NCBI GenBank assembly: GCA_047614125.1
Contig: JBLHHI010000141.1
Span: 1-7,689, forward strand
DNA length: 7,689 nucleotides
From: JBLHHI01 sp047614125
GTDB taxonomy: Bacteria > Bacteroidota > Bacteroidia > NS11-12g > UBA9320
Direction: 5' to 3'
Part shown: positions 1 through 6,030 of the stretch, one piece after another
Layout of the letters: each line of letters begins with the position of its first letter
Numbering within the stretch: the stretch's first letter is position 1
The notes under the pieces: generated by a model
What the model saw: only the letters and a program-made list of their open reading frames with translations
What the model was told of the DNA's origin: nothing
Databases searched by the model: none
Translations under genes and position numbers: made by a program

Positions 1-153
1 GACTAAAAGACTTTGAAATTTATTCATTTTGAGATGTTTAGATGTATGGACTGAAAGACTAAAAGACTTTGAAATTTGTTCATTTTGAGATGTTTAGATG
101 TAAAGACTAAAAGACTTTGAAATTTGTTCATTTTGAGATGTTTAGACTGAAAT
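1..153. repeat. Three-copy tandem repeat with a 42-bp conserved core
   Basis: Three units begin at 1, 57 and 105. They share a core of about 42 bp that opens GACTAAAAGACTTTGAAATT and ends GAGATGTTTAGA. The core differs at one base (A in unit 1, G in units 2 and 3, in the TTRTTCATTTT stretch). Unit spacing is 56 and 48 bp because the linkers differ. The array starts exactly at the window edge, so more units may lie to the left. Linkers and unit starts contain the 8-mer GACTRAAA, for example in the run at 49-64 and at 145-152. This 8-mer is the reverse complement of the array at 620-681. On the minus strand each unit contains an ATG followed by codons for MNKFQSLLV. Confidence 0.93.
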
Positions 154-199
154 ACACAAAGATGGATTAGTGCTCTGTATTCTTTATTCGTTATTTCGT

Positions 200-562
200 T
201 CATAGTTCCTTCTTTATTCTATTTCGAAATGAGAAGAGCATTTTCTGAATCTCAACGCACTCATTTTCGTAATTTTCAAATTCTTGATTTGAAATATAAC
301 CCAAATCATTCGCATGAATTAATATGCCTTGGAGTTCTCTTGCGCTTCCAAATGACATATCTAAGAAATTAGCAAATTGTTTGTCCGTTGATCTTGCAGA
401 ACCCTCAATTATATTTAAGGAAATAGAAAGTACTGCTCTTCGAATTTGCGACTGCATGCCATATTTTTCTTCACTTGGAAAGCTTTTAGACAGTTCATAA
501 ATCTCCTTCACCAGAATTCTTACTCTTTTCCAAACAACCAGCTCTTTAAAATTGTGTTTCAA
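200..562 (-). CDS. Four-helix-bundle protein, 23S rRNA intervening-sequence (S23) family
   Basis: This 120-residue cytoplasmic protein belongs to the S23/IVP four-helix-bundle family (TIGR02436/PF05635 type). Family landmarks occur in order: FKELVVW (5-11), FP (28-29), YG (34-35), QIRRA (39-43), SLNIIEG (48-54), F..FL (63-67), GS..EL (72-77) and LGY (87-89). Length and helical pattern are complete. The family's molecular role is unknown. Relatives sit inside 23S rRNA intervening sequences, and the Avd accessory protein of diversity-generating retroelements has the same fold. Here it is free-standing, with no rRNA or reverse transcriptase nearby. The start codon is TTG (562-560): a TGA lies three codons upstream and no in-frame ATG precedes FKEL, but KHNFKEL is a normal family N-terminus. 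An out-of-frame ATG at 572-570 would reach the same frame after a one-base deletion in the TTTT run at 551-548. A 10-bp direct repeat TTCTTTATTC (180-189, 210-219) straddles the 3' end. Confidence 0.88.
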   Translation of the reverse strand: MKHNFKELVVWKRVRILVKEIYELSKSFPSEEKYGMQSQIRRAVLSISLNIIEGSARSTDKQFANFLDMSFGSARELQGILIHANDLGYISNQEFENYENECVEIQKMLFSFRNRIKKEL

Positions 563-619
563 AATATTTCATTAATGGCAGCAAACTCACACCAAATTAT
601 CTAAATCTTCGTACCTCGT

Positions 620-681
620 GTCTTTCAGTCTTCCTGTCTGTCAGTCTTCCAGTCTCCCAGTCTTTCAGTCTAAAGGTCTAA
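620..681. repeat. 8-bp period repeat array, GTCTTYCA type
   Basis: Seven consecutive octamers and one partial unit keep an exact 8-bp phase: GTCTTTCA, GTCTTCCT, GTCTGTCA, GTCTTCCA, GTCTCCCA, GTCTTTCA, GTCTAAAG and then GTCTAA. Every unit keeps GTCT while the second half varies. The last partial unit (676-681) contains the stop codon of the minus-strand fadN-like gene (TAG at 680-678). The same octamer in reverse complement (GACTGAAA, GACTAAAA) occurs in the repeats at 1-153. An 8-bp period is out of phase with codons, so the array is not protein-coding. Confidence 0.93.
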
Positions 682-3086
682 TTCCTCAACGGTTTCCCCG
701 TCTTCAAAATGTGCTGTATTCGCTCCAAGGTTTTTCGCTCTCCGAGTAGGCTTAAAAATGCTTCGCGTTCTAAATCCAACAAATATTGCTCACTGACTTG
801 AGTGGCTTGTGATAAATCTCCGCCCGACATAACAAAGGCCAATTTACGGGCAATTTTCTGATCGTGTGGAGAGGCAAAGCCACTGATGCCAAAGGCTTCT
901 ACTCCGGCATATAAGGTGCCGAGTGCCGTTCTTCCAAGCACCATAATATCCTCACGTTGAACCGGTTGTACATATCCTTCGGCTTGCAATTCCAATACCT
1001 TTCGCTTCGCTTCAGCAATGAGTCGATCTTGGTTGATAACTACTTCATCTTTATCGTGGTGCAACACCCCAATATCGAATGCTTCGTAGCCCGACGTCGC
1101 CACTTTGGCCGTTGCAATGGTTGTAAATCGTTCTTGAAGCTTGGGCAATTGTGGATCGCCTTCGTAAAAACCATCGCTGGTTCGAACCACAAATTCTTTG
1201 GTTCCCCCTCCACCTGGGATCAATCCGGCACCAAACTCCACCAAACCGATGTAGGTTTCGGCGGCCGCCACGGTGCTGTCGGCATGTAAGCTCATTTCGC
1301 ATCCACCACCGAGGGTAAGTCCGTGCGGGGCCATAACCACAGGAATGGATGAGTAGCGCAAGCGCATTACGGTATTCTGAAAATATCGAATGGCCATGTT
1401 CAGCTCGTCGTATTCTTGCTCAATGGCCAACATCAGCATCATGGCCAAATTGGCTCCGGCTGAAAAGTTGGTGGCATCATTGCCAATTACCAAGCCGTTC
1501 CAGCCGTCTTTTTCGGCAATATCGATGGACTTGTTGATGCCTTGAAGAATCTCAGATCCAATGGCATTCATCTTGGTATGGAATTCCAAACAAAGAACCC
1601 CATCACCTATGTCGTGCAAGCTGGCTCCTTTATTTCCCCAAACCAGTTTATTGGTTCGGTAGTTATCCAGAACAATGTTTTGCTCCGATCCAGGTATTAC
1701 TTTATATGATTTGGATGCGATGTCGTAGTAGTATCGTGCACCATTTTCAACTTTGTAAAATTGGTCGATGCCCTTGGTCAACATTTCGGTTACCCACGCC
1801 GCCGGCTCAATGCCCGCAGCCTTCATCTTGTCGACAACACGCTGGACACCAAGTGCCTCCCATGTTTCGAAGGGGCCCAGCTCCCAACCAAAACCAGCGC
1901 GCATGGCATCATCGATTTGATATAAGTGGTCGGCTATTTCCGGAATTCGATTGCTCGAATAGGCAAAAACTTGTTGATTGAGCGCAGTTAAGAAGAGTGC
2001 TGCCTTATCCTTGCCTTTGGCCAAGATTTTAAGCTTGTGTTTCAATGAAGTGCCTTGTCGGGCTGCGCCAATCGATTCGAAACGCGGTTTAATTTGATCG
2101 CGGTATTCGAAGGTTTTCAAATCCAGGGTTTGAATAACGGTTTTGCCCACAGCATCCTTCGATTTCTTATAAAAGCCTTGTCCCGTTTTATCTCCCAGCC
2201 ACTTTTTATCGACCAACTTTTGCAAAAAGGCCGGAATTTGAAAGAGTTCCTTTGCTTCGTCTTTCGGACAGTTTTGTCCAACGCCCATGGCCACTTTAAC
2301 CAAGGTGTCGATGCCTACAAGATCGCTGGTACGAAAGGTGGCCGATTTTGGTCGACCGGAAATGGGTCCGGTAACTGCGTCGATTTCCTCCGTTGTCATG
2401 TCCATTTCTTCCATCAAATGAAAGATGGCCATGATGCTAAAAACACCAATTCGGTTGGCGATAAATGCCGGGGTATCTTTACAAAGCACGGTTTGTTTGC
2501 CCAAGAACAAATCACCATAGTGCATAAAGAACTTGGTTACTTCTGGACTGGTTTTCGCCGTTGGAATGATTTCCAACAATCGTAAATATCGTGGAGGATT
2601 AAAGAAATGCGTTCCGCAAAAGTGTGCTTGAAAATCATCCGATCTGCCTTCCAACATCATAGATATGGGTATGCCGGATGTATTAGAAGTTATGAGTGTA
2701 CCGGGTTTGCGATGCGCTTCAACCTTTGTAAAAACCTCGTGTTTAATTTTTAGATTTTCAACTACCGCTTCAATAATCCAATCGCATTTTGCAATCCACG
2801 ACATATTATCATCAAAGTTGCCAGTGGTTATTCTTTTAATAACATCCTTGCTGTAAACCGGCGATGGATTTGATTTTACAGCTGCAGCTAGCGCGCTGTT
2901 TACCAGGCTGTTGCGCTTAATTGGATTTATCTTATCTTCATCCGTTAAGTCAAATGGGACAATGTCCAACAAATAAGCTTTTAATCCGATGTTGGCAAAA
3001 TGGCAAGCCAAGCGACTGCCCATTACTCCCGAGCCCAAAACGGCTACCGATCTTATTTTTCTCTTTGATGCTTCAATCACTTCCAT
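678..3086 (-). CDS. fadN: 3-hydroxyacyl-CoA dehydrogenase / enoyl-CoA hydratase fusion (FadN type)
   Basis: This 802-residue bifunctional enzyme covers steps two and three of fatty-acid beta-oxidation: hydration of trans-2-enoyl-CoA, then NAD-dependent oxidation of L-3-hydroxyacyl-CoA. The domain order, dehydrogenase first and hydratase second, is that of Bacillus FadN and the reverse of E. coli FadB. The Rossmann motif GSGVMG is at 18-23. Dehydrogenase catalytic residues are His160 (in GTHFFNPP), Glu172 (LLEII) and Asn211 (FIANRI), with Ser134 in SNTS. The C-terminal dehydrogenase domain spans about 205-420. The hydratase domain (about 485-700) has an oxyanion-hole segment NFSAGANLAMM (540-550) and the two acidic residues Glu597 (GGGCEMSL) and Glu617 (GLVEFGAGLIPGGGG). 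The tail GKPLRN matches the FadN C-terminus as I remember it, so the protein is complete. The ATG lies 27 bp after the fadE-like stop, with AAAGGA in the gap, so the two genes form an operon. The stop codon sits inside the 8-bp array. Confidence 0.95.
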   Translation of the reverse strand: MEVIEASKRKIRSVAVLGSGVMGSRLACHFANIGLKAYLLDIVPFDLTDEDKINPIKRNSLVNSALAAAVKSNPSPVYSKDVIKRITTGNFDDNMSWIAKCDWIIEAVVENLKIKHEVFTKVEAHRKPGTLITSNTSGIPISMMLEGRSDDFQAHFCGTHFFNPPRYLRLLEIIPTAKTSPEVTKFFMHYGDLFLGKQTVLCKDTPAFIANRIGVFSIMAIFHLMEEMDMTTEEIDAVTGPISGRPKSATFRTSDLVGIDTLVKVAMGVGQNCPKDEAKELFQIPAFLQKLVDKKWLGDKTGQGFYKKSKDAVGKTVIQTLDLKTFEYRDQIKPRFESIGAARQGTSLKHKLKILAKGKDKAALFLTALNQQVFAYSSNRIPEIADHLYQIDDAMRAGFGWELGPFETWEALGVQRVVDKMKAAGIEPAAWVTEMLTKGIDQFYKVENGARYYYDIASKSYKVIPGSEQNIVLDNYRTNKLVWGNKGASLHDIGDGVLCLEFHTKMNAIGSEILQGINKSIDIAEKDGWNGLVIGNDATNFSAGANLAMMLMLAIEQEYDELNMAIRYFQNTVMRLRYSSIPVVMAPHGLTLGGGCEMSLHADSTVAAAETYIGLVEFGAGLIPGGGGTKEFVVRTSDGFYEGDPQLPKLQERFTTIATAKVATSGYEAFDIGVLHHDKDEVVINQDRLIAEAKRKVLELQAEGYVQPVQREDIMVLGRTALGTLYAGVEAFGISGFASPHDQKIARKLAFVMSGGDLSQATQVSEQYLLDLEREAFLSLLGERKTLERIQHILKTGKPLRN

Positions 3087-3113
3087 GCGTTGCTTTGTTA
3101 AAATCCTTTTTTA

Positions 3114-4880
3114 TTAAAATGGATACGTATTCGCTTCAATTATTACATCGGCAATTTTTTGTCGTGCTGCAATGGTATTGAATGGTTCATATTTTGTAAA
3201 TCGTTTTAAGCCAATCATCATCATGCGCAGTTCGTCGCCTTCGGCAAAACCACACAAGGCGTGTTTGCCGGCTATGTTAATTCGCTCCATGGCATCCGAA
3301 AGGTAGGTGCGCATCATCAAGATTTGCATTTCGCTATCGGCCATTCCTTTTAAGCTCACGCGTTTTTCCGTTCGCAACAATGCACTTTCCATGGTAAAAA
3401 CGTCGATGGCCATATCCGCAAGGTTCATCAATATTTCTTGCTGGCTTTCGAGTTCCATCATAAATTTCTGGGCGGCTGAACCCGCAGCCATTAAAATGGC
3501 TTTTTTGGCATTGCTCACTGCCTTTTTATCGGCGAAAAAAGGATCATCGCTGTCATCATCACTAAAATCAGGAATGGCCATCAATTCTTCTTGAATCTTC
3601 ATGGCAGGAGTCATTAGATCAAGTTCACCTTTCAGCGCCTTCTTCATCATTTGTCCAACGGCCAGCATCCGATTGATTTCGTTGGTACCTTCAAAAATCC
3701 GATTAATTCGAGCATCGCGGTACATGCTGGCTACGGGATACTCTTCCGAATACCCAGTTCCACCAAAGATTTGCACGGCTTCATCCACCACATAATCAAG
3801 CACTTCCGATCCCAATACTTTTAGGATAGCACATTCGATGTTGTATTCTTCTGCAGCTATTAACTTGGCTTCTGGCTTGGTTAAGCCCGTTGCTACCAAT
3901 TCGGCAATCTTATCTGCTATTAAGTCAGAGATTCGATAGGTCGCACTTTCCGTAGCATACGTTTTAATGGCCATTTCGGCCAACTTGTGCTTGATGGCAC
4001 CAAACGAAGAGATGGGCACCCCAAATTGATGGCGCTCATTTGCATATTTAACCGCTACTTCGATGCTGCGCTTGCTTCCACCCATTACCATAGCGCCCAA
4101 CTTGTAGCGGCCAATGTTTAACACGTTAAAGGCAATTTTATGACCCTTTCCGATTTCTCCAAGCAAGTTGTCTTTTGGAATTCGAACATTCTCGAAAAAG
4201 ACTTGACGGGTGCTGCTTCCCTTTATACCCAGTTTAACTTCTTCATCCCCAAGCGTTATACCTGGAGTGCCCGCTTCCACAATAAAACCTGTAAAGTGCT
4301 CGCCGTCTACTTTGGCAAAAACGGTAAAGATGTCTGCGAAACCCGCATTGGTAATCCACATTTTTTGGCCGTTCAACACCCATTCATCACCATCCAAAAC
4401 GGCCTTAGTTTTGGCGGCAAGGGCATCGCTTCCACTGCCCGGCTCGGTTAAACAATAGGCTGCTTTGATGCTTCCATTGCCGAGGCCTGGAAGATATTTT
4501 ACTTTTTGTGCTTCGGTGCCATAGTATAAAATTGGCAAGGTTCCAATACCCGTATGGGCCGCAATGGCAACGCTAAAGCTCTGGCTCTGACCAAGTTCTT
4601 CGCTCAACACCGTTTCTGTATTAAAATCAACAGCCATTCCACCAAATTGCTCGGGCAACGATGCACTGAGCAAGCCCAGTTCGGAGGCCTTTTCCATAAG
4701 ATTTGGAATGAGGTCGGGATTTTCTTTTTGGTGATCAATTTTTTCCCGAAGTGGATGAACTTCCTTTTCTAAGAAATCTTTGGTCATGTTGCGAAACATG
4801 ATCTGTTCCTCATTTAATTCTTCTGGGATAAACACCTCATCGGATGTTTGGTCTACGATTAAAAATTCTCCGCCTTTCAT
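3114..4880 (-). CDS. fadE: Acyl-CoA dehydrogenase, long-form (FadE / VLCAD-like)
   Basis: This 588-residue FAD-dependent acyl-CoA dehydrogenase catalyses the first step of beta-oxidation, acyl-CoA to trans-2-enoyl-CoA, passing electrons to an electron-transfer flavoprotein. Signature CLTEPGSGSDA (143-153) and WITNAG (175-180) mark the FAD/substrate-binding region. The second signature RDARINRIFEGTNEINR (388-404) carries the likely catalytic base Glu397. A C-terminal extension of about 170 residues beyond the catalytic core is typical of the FadE (B. subtilis) and mammalian VLCAD/ACAD9 branch, which suggests long-chain substrates. I chose the ATG at 4880-4878 because homologues begin near GGEFL. 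The open frame continues upstream to a TTG at 4961, but those 27 residues look unrelated to the family. It is the first gene of the operon and runs straight into fadN. The thiolase fadA that sits between fadN and fadE in B. subtilis is absent here. It is transcribed divergently from the OhrR-like gene. Confidence 0.94.
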   Translation of the reverse strand: MKGGEFLIVDQTSDEVFIPEELNEEQIMFRNMTKDFLEKEVHPLREKIDHQKENPDLIPNLMEKASELGLLSASLPEQFGGMAVDFNTETVLSEELGQSQSFSVAIAAHTGIGTLPILYYGTEAQKVKYLPGLGNGSIKAAYCLTEPGSGSDALAAKTKAVLDGDEWVLNGQKMWITNAGFADIFTVFAKVDGEHFTGFIVEAGTPGITLGDEEVKLGIKGSSTRQVFFENVRIPKDNLLGEIGKGHKIAFNVLNIGRYKLGAMVMGGSKRSIEVAVKYANERHQFGVPISSFGAIKHKLAEMAIKTYATESATYRISDLIADKIAELVATGLTKPEAKLIAAEEYNIECAILKVLGSEVLDYVVDEAVQIFGGTGYSEEYPVASMYRDARINRIFEGTNEINRMLAVGQMMKKALKGELDLMTPAMKIQEELMAIPDFSDDDSDDPFFADKKAVSNAKKAILMAAGSAAQKFMMELESQQEILMNLADMAIDVFTMESALLRTEKRVSLKGMADSEMQILMMRTYLSDAMERINIAGKHALCGFAEGDELRMMMIGLKRFTKYEPFNTIAARQKIADVIIEANTYPF

Positions 4881-4990
4881 ATGAAAAAACTGGGTTAGGT
4901 AATGTGGGTACTTGTTTAAATGTATTGTTAAAATATTGCTTGACCTTAGTTCGCTAAGCAATCATAACAACATCAAAAAAACAGCATTTG

Positions 4991-5004
4991 TTTGACTAAT
5001 CAAA
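4991..5004. promoter_or_regulatory. Inverted repeat TTTGA-CTAA-TCAAA
   Basis: Perfect 5-bp arms flank a 4-bp spacer, giving a 14-bp dyad in the divergent intergenic region. It lies just downstream of the putative fadE -7 element. The size fits a dimeric regulator site, but short AT-rich dyads also arise by chance. Confidence 0.3.
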
Positions 5005-5005
5005 G

Positions 5006-5031
5006 AAATATCGCAAAAATATCGCGTGCGA
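5006..5031. promoter_or_regulatory. Direct repeat AAATATCGC x2 at 11-bp spacing, followed by TCGC-GT-GCGA dyad
   Basis: AAATATCGC occurs at 5006-5014 and again at 5017-5025. The 11-bp offset, about one helical turn, puts both copies on the same face of the DNA. The second copy overlaps the TATTTTTG -7 candidate of the fadE promoter and runs into a 10-bp dyad TCGCGTGCGA (5022-5031). The overlap with the promoter suggests a repressor site. Which protein binds is unknown; the divergent OhrR-like regulator is the obvious candidate. Confidence 0.4.
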
Positions 5032-5109
5032 CACAATCTCACATGATTTATCTTGCAAAACAGCTGGAAATTGTTGTTTATTGTGATTGATTTTGATTTA
5101 ACCTCCCCG

Positions 5110-5550
5110 ATGTCGAACGAAACTTCAAAGCTTTTTTTACCCGATCAGGTGTGTTTTCCGATGTACGCGAGTTCGCGTATGATTACTCGTTTGTATCAAC
5201 CCTTGTTGGAAGAATTTGATTTGACTTATCCGCAATATTTGGTTATGCTGGTTTTGTGGCAGGAAAAGAAACTAAGTGTGAGCGAATTGTGTCAGCGTTT
5301 GTATCTCAAAACCAATACGTTAACGCCGTTACTTAAAAAAATGAAGGTCAAACAATTGATCAAAAAACAGCGATCGAAAGAAGATGAGCGCACGGTACAT
5401 ATTGTTTTAACCGATAAAGGAAAAGCTTTGGAAGAAGCTGCGAAAAATGTTCCGGCACAATTGATTGCCTCCTTAAATATGTCGGACAAAGACATTGAGC
5501 AAATGCGCTCTTTGATGTGGAAGTTTTTGGATGGGGTTGGGGGGAATTAA
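5110..5550 (+). CDS. ohrR: MarR-family regulator, OhrR type (organic hydroperoxide sensor)
   Basis: This 146-residue winged-helix repressor aligns without gaps, over the stretches I can recall, with B. subtilis OhrR (147 aa). The sensing cysteine is Cys15 in DQVCFPMYASS, and the two tyrosines that contact the oxidised cysteine in OhrR are present as Tyr29 and Tyr40 (in LTYPQYLVMLVLW). The recognition helix is around 66-78 (LKTNTLTPLLKKM), and the wing carries EDER with Asp92 and Arg94. There is a second cysteine, Cys61, but none near position 127, so it resembles the one-cysteine class. I chose the ATG at 5110. An upstream TTG at 5053 would add 19 residues not seen in the family. Known OhrR proteins repress the peroxidase gene ohr and are released by organic or fatty-acid hydroperoxides. 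No ohr is present here; the divergent neighbours are beta-oxidation genes, so those are the likely targets (inference). The assignment as OhrR type is firm; ligand and targets are not. Confidence 0.88.
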   Translation: MSNETSKLFLPDQVCFPMYASSRMITRLYQPLLEEFDLTYPQYLVMLVLWQEKKLSVSELCQRLYLKTNTLTPLLKKMKVKQLIKKQRSKEDERTVHIVLTDKGKALEEAAKNVPAQLIASLNMSDKDIEQMRSLMWKFLDGVGGN

Positions 5551-5557
5551 GCAATAA

Positions 5558-5929
5558 CTATTCATTTAATTTTAACAATCTCATCAAACGTTCTATTTCT
5601 CTATCCTTATCTTCAATCATTCTTTCGAAAAGTTTGCGTTCCGCTTCAAATGAGTTATTTAAAACCATATATGCTGAAGCATTTCCGTCGTTATTACTTC
5701 CTTCGTTAAAATGTATGTTAAAAATCTGCTGCTCATCAAAGGAAAGTATTTGTTCAACCGATACTTCGAGTACTTTAGAAATTTCCTCTAACTTTCTGAC
5801 TGACACGTCATTTTGGTTAGATTAAATTTTATGAATCAGATTCTGAGATACTCCCAGTTTAACTGCAAGGAATTCTTGTGATATGCCTTTCAATGTTCTA
5901 ATCTTTCGAATGTTTTTACCAATATTCAT
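5558..5929 (-). pseudogene. XRE-family HTH regulator interrupted by an in-frame TAA
   Basis: Reading from the ATG at 5929-5927 gives a typical XRE helix-turn-helix start, MNIGKNIRKIRTLKGISQEF, then LAVKLGVSQNLIHKI. Codon 36 is TAA (5824-5822). The same frame then continues SNQNDVSVRKLEEISKVLEV and VEQILSF to a TAG at 5560-5558. Family members usually read KIESG at this point, so TAA most likely replaced a GAA glutamate codon by one base change. The remainder ends in a charged heptad-like segment (AERKLFERMIEDKDREIERL), probably a coiled coil for dimerisation, as in other short Bacteroidota XRE proteins. Full length would be 123 residues. Re-initiation at the GTG at 5806 would give an 82-residue product lacking most of the DNA-binding domain. 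The gene converges with the OhrR-like gene, 7 bp apart. A sequencing error is the main alternative to real gene decay. Confidence 0.82.
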
Positions 5930-5956
5930 TTAAGCAATATTACAAGATTAGCAAAC

Positions 5957-5979
5957 AATTATAGCAAACAGCTATAATT
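5957..5979. promoter_or_regulatory. 23-bp interrupted palindrome upstream of the XRE gene
   Basis: AATTATAGC (5957-5965), spacer AAACA, GCTATAATT (5971-5979): perfect 9-bp arms. The site lies 28 bp before the XRE start codon, where an autoregulatory operator would be expected. An overlapping direct repeat AGCAAACA occurs at 5950-5957 and 5963-5970. On the minus strand, TAATCTTG (5950-5943) is one base off the TAnnTTTG -7 consensus and lies next to it. Binding by the XRE protein is inference. Confidence 0.6.
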
Positions 5980-6030
5980 TATTATGTTATCTATTCAGAT
6001 CATTATTCGATATTTGGCAAGATAAATTAA

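Larger units (their letters stand above)
1..681. mobile_element. Candidate repeat-bounded cassette carrying one four-helix-bundle gene
   Basis: A single small gene (200-562) is bracketed by arrays of one 8-bp motif in opposite orientation. The motif is GACTGAAA/GACTAAAA on the left, with the innermost copy at 145-152, and GTCTTTCA and variants on the right (620-681). The inner copies define a unit of roughly 490 bp. The right array ends inside the stop codon of the fadN-like gene, as an insertion that just spared the coding region would. There is no transposase, no clear target-site duplication, and the left boundary lies outside the window. Mobility is therefore inferred only from repeat layout, base composition and position. 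A fast-evolving intergenic repeat cluster is the alternative. Confidence 0.35.
4881..5109. promoter_or_regulatory. Divergent promoter region between fadE-fadN and the OhrR-like gene
   Basis: This 229-bp AT-rich gap separates two divergent start codons and must hold both promoters. On the minus strand, 5021-5014 reads TATTTTTG, a full match to the Bacteroidota -7 element TAnnTTTG. I find no well-spaced TTTG -33 element for it. For the plus strand the nearest match is only partial (TATCTTG at 5049-5055). Separate operator-like repeats lie at 4991-5004, 5006-5025 and 5022-5031 and are listed below. Confidence 0.55.

Noticed and set aside
1..153. Possible CRISPR array
   Set aside because: Only three units, the whole core repeats almost unchanged, and the variable linkers are just 6-14 bp. 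This is too short for spacers, and there are no cas genes.
200..562. Diversity-generating retroelement (Avd-like protein)
   Set aside because: There is no reverse transcriptase and no template/variable repeat pair with adenine-specific differences. The similarity is only the shared four-helix-bundle fold.
200..562. 23S rRNA intervening sequence
   Set aside because: No rRNA sequence flanks the gene; its neighbour is the fadN-like gene.
2055..2585. 176-codon plus-strand open frame across the fadN-like gene
   Set aside because: It is a shadow of the minus-strand fadN frame, with a low-complexity, family-less product and no leader. The same holds for the other open frames within 957-4772.
4881..4961. 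N-terminal extension of the acyl-CoA dehydrogenase from a TTG at 4961
   Set aside because: The extra 27 residues do not resemble the family, whose members begin near GGEFL, and an ATG exists at 4880.
5053..5109. N-terminal extension of the OhrR-like protein from a TTG at 5053
   Set aside because: From the ATG at 5110, Cys15, Tyr29 and Tyr40 fall at exactly the OhrR positions. The extension would break this and occupy promoter DNA.
5530..5547. G-quadruplex at the G-rich end of the OhrR-like gene
   Set aside because: Only two runs of four or more G are present, which is insufficient for an intramolecular quadruplex. The bases encode the Gly-rich C-terminus.
5292..5554. Minus-strand open frames across the OhrR-like gene
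   Set aside because: They are antisense shadows of a well-supported gene with no recognisable product.
5517..5825. Plus-strand 102-codon open frame across the XRE pseudogene
   Set aside because: It reads the antisense of the conserved regulator sequence, is Ser/Leu-rich, and overlaps the end of the OhrR-like gene.
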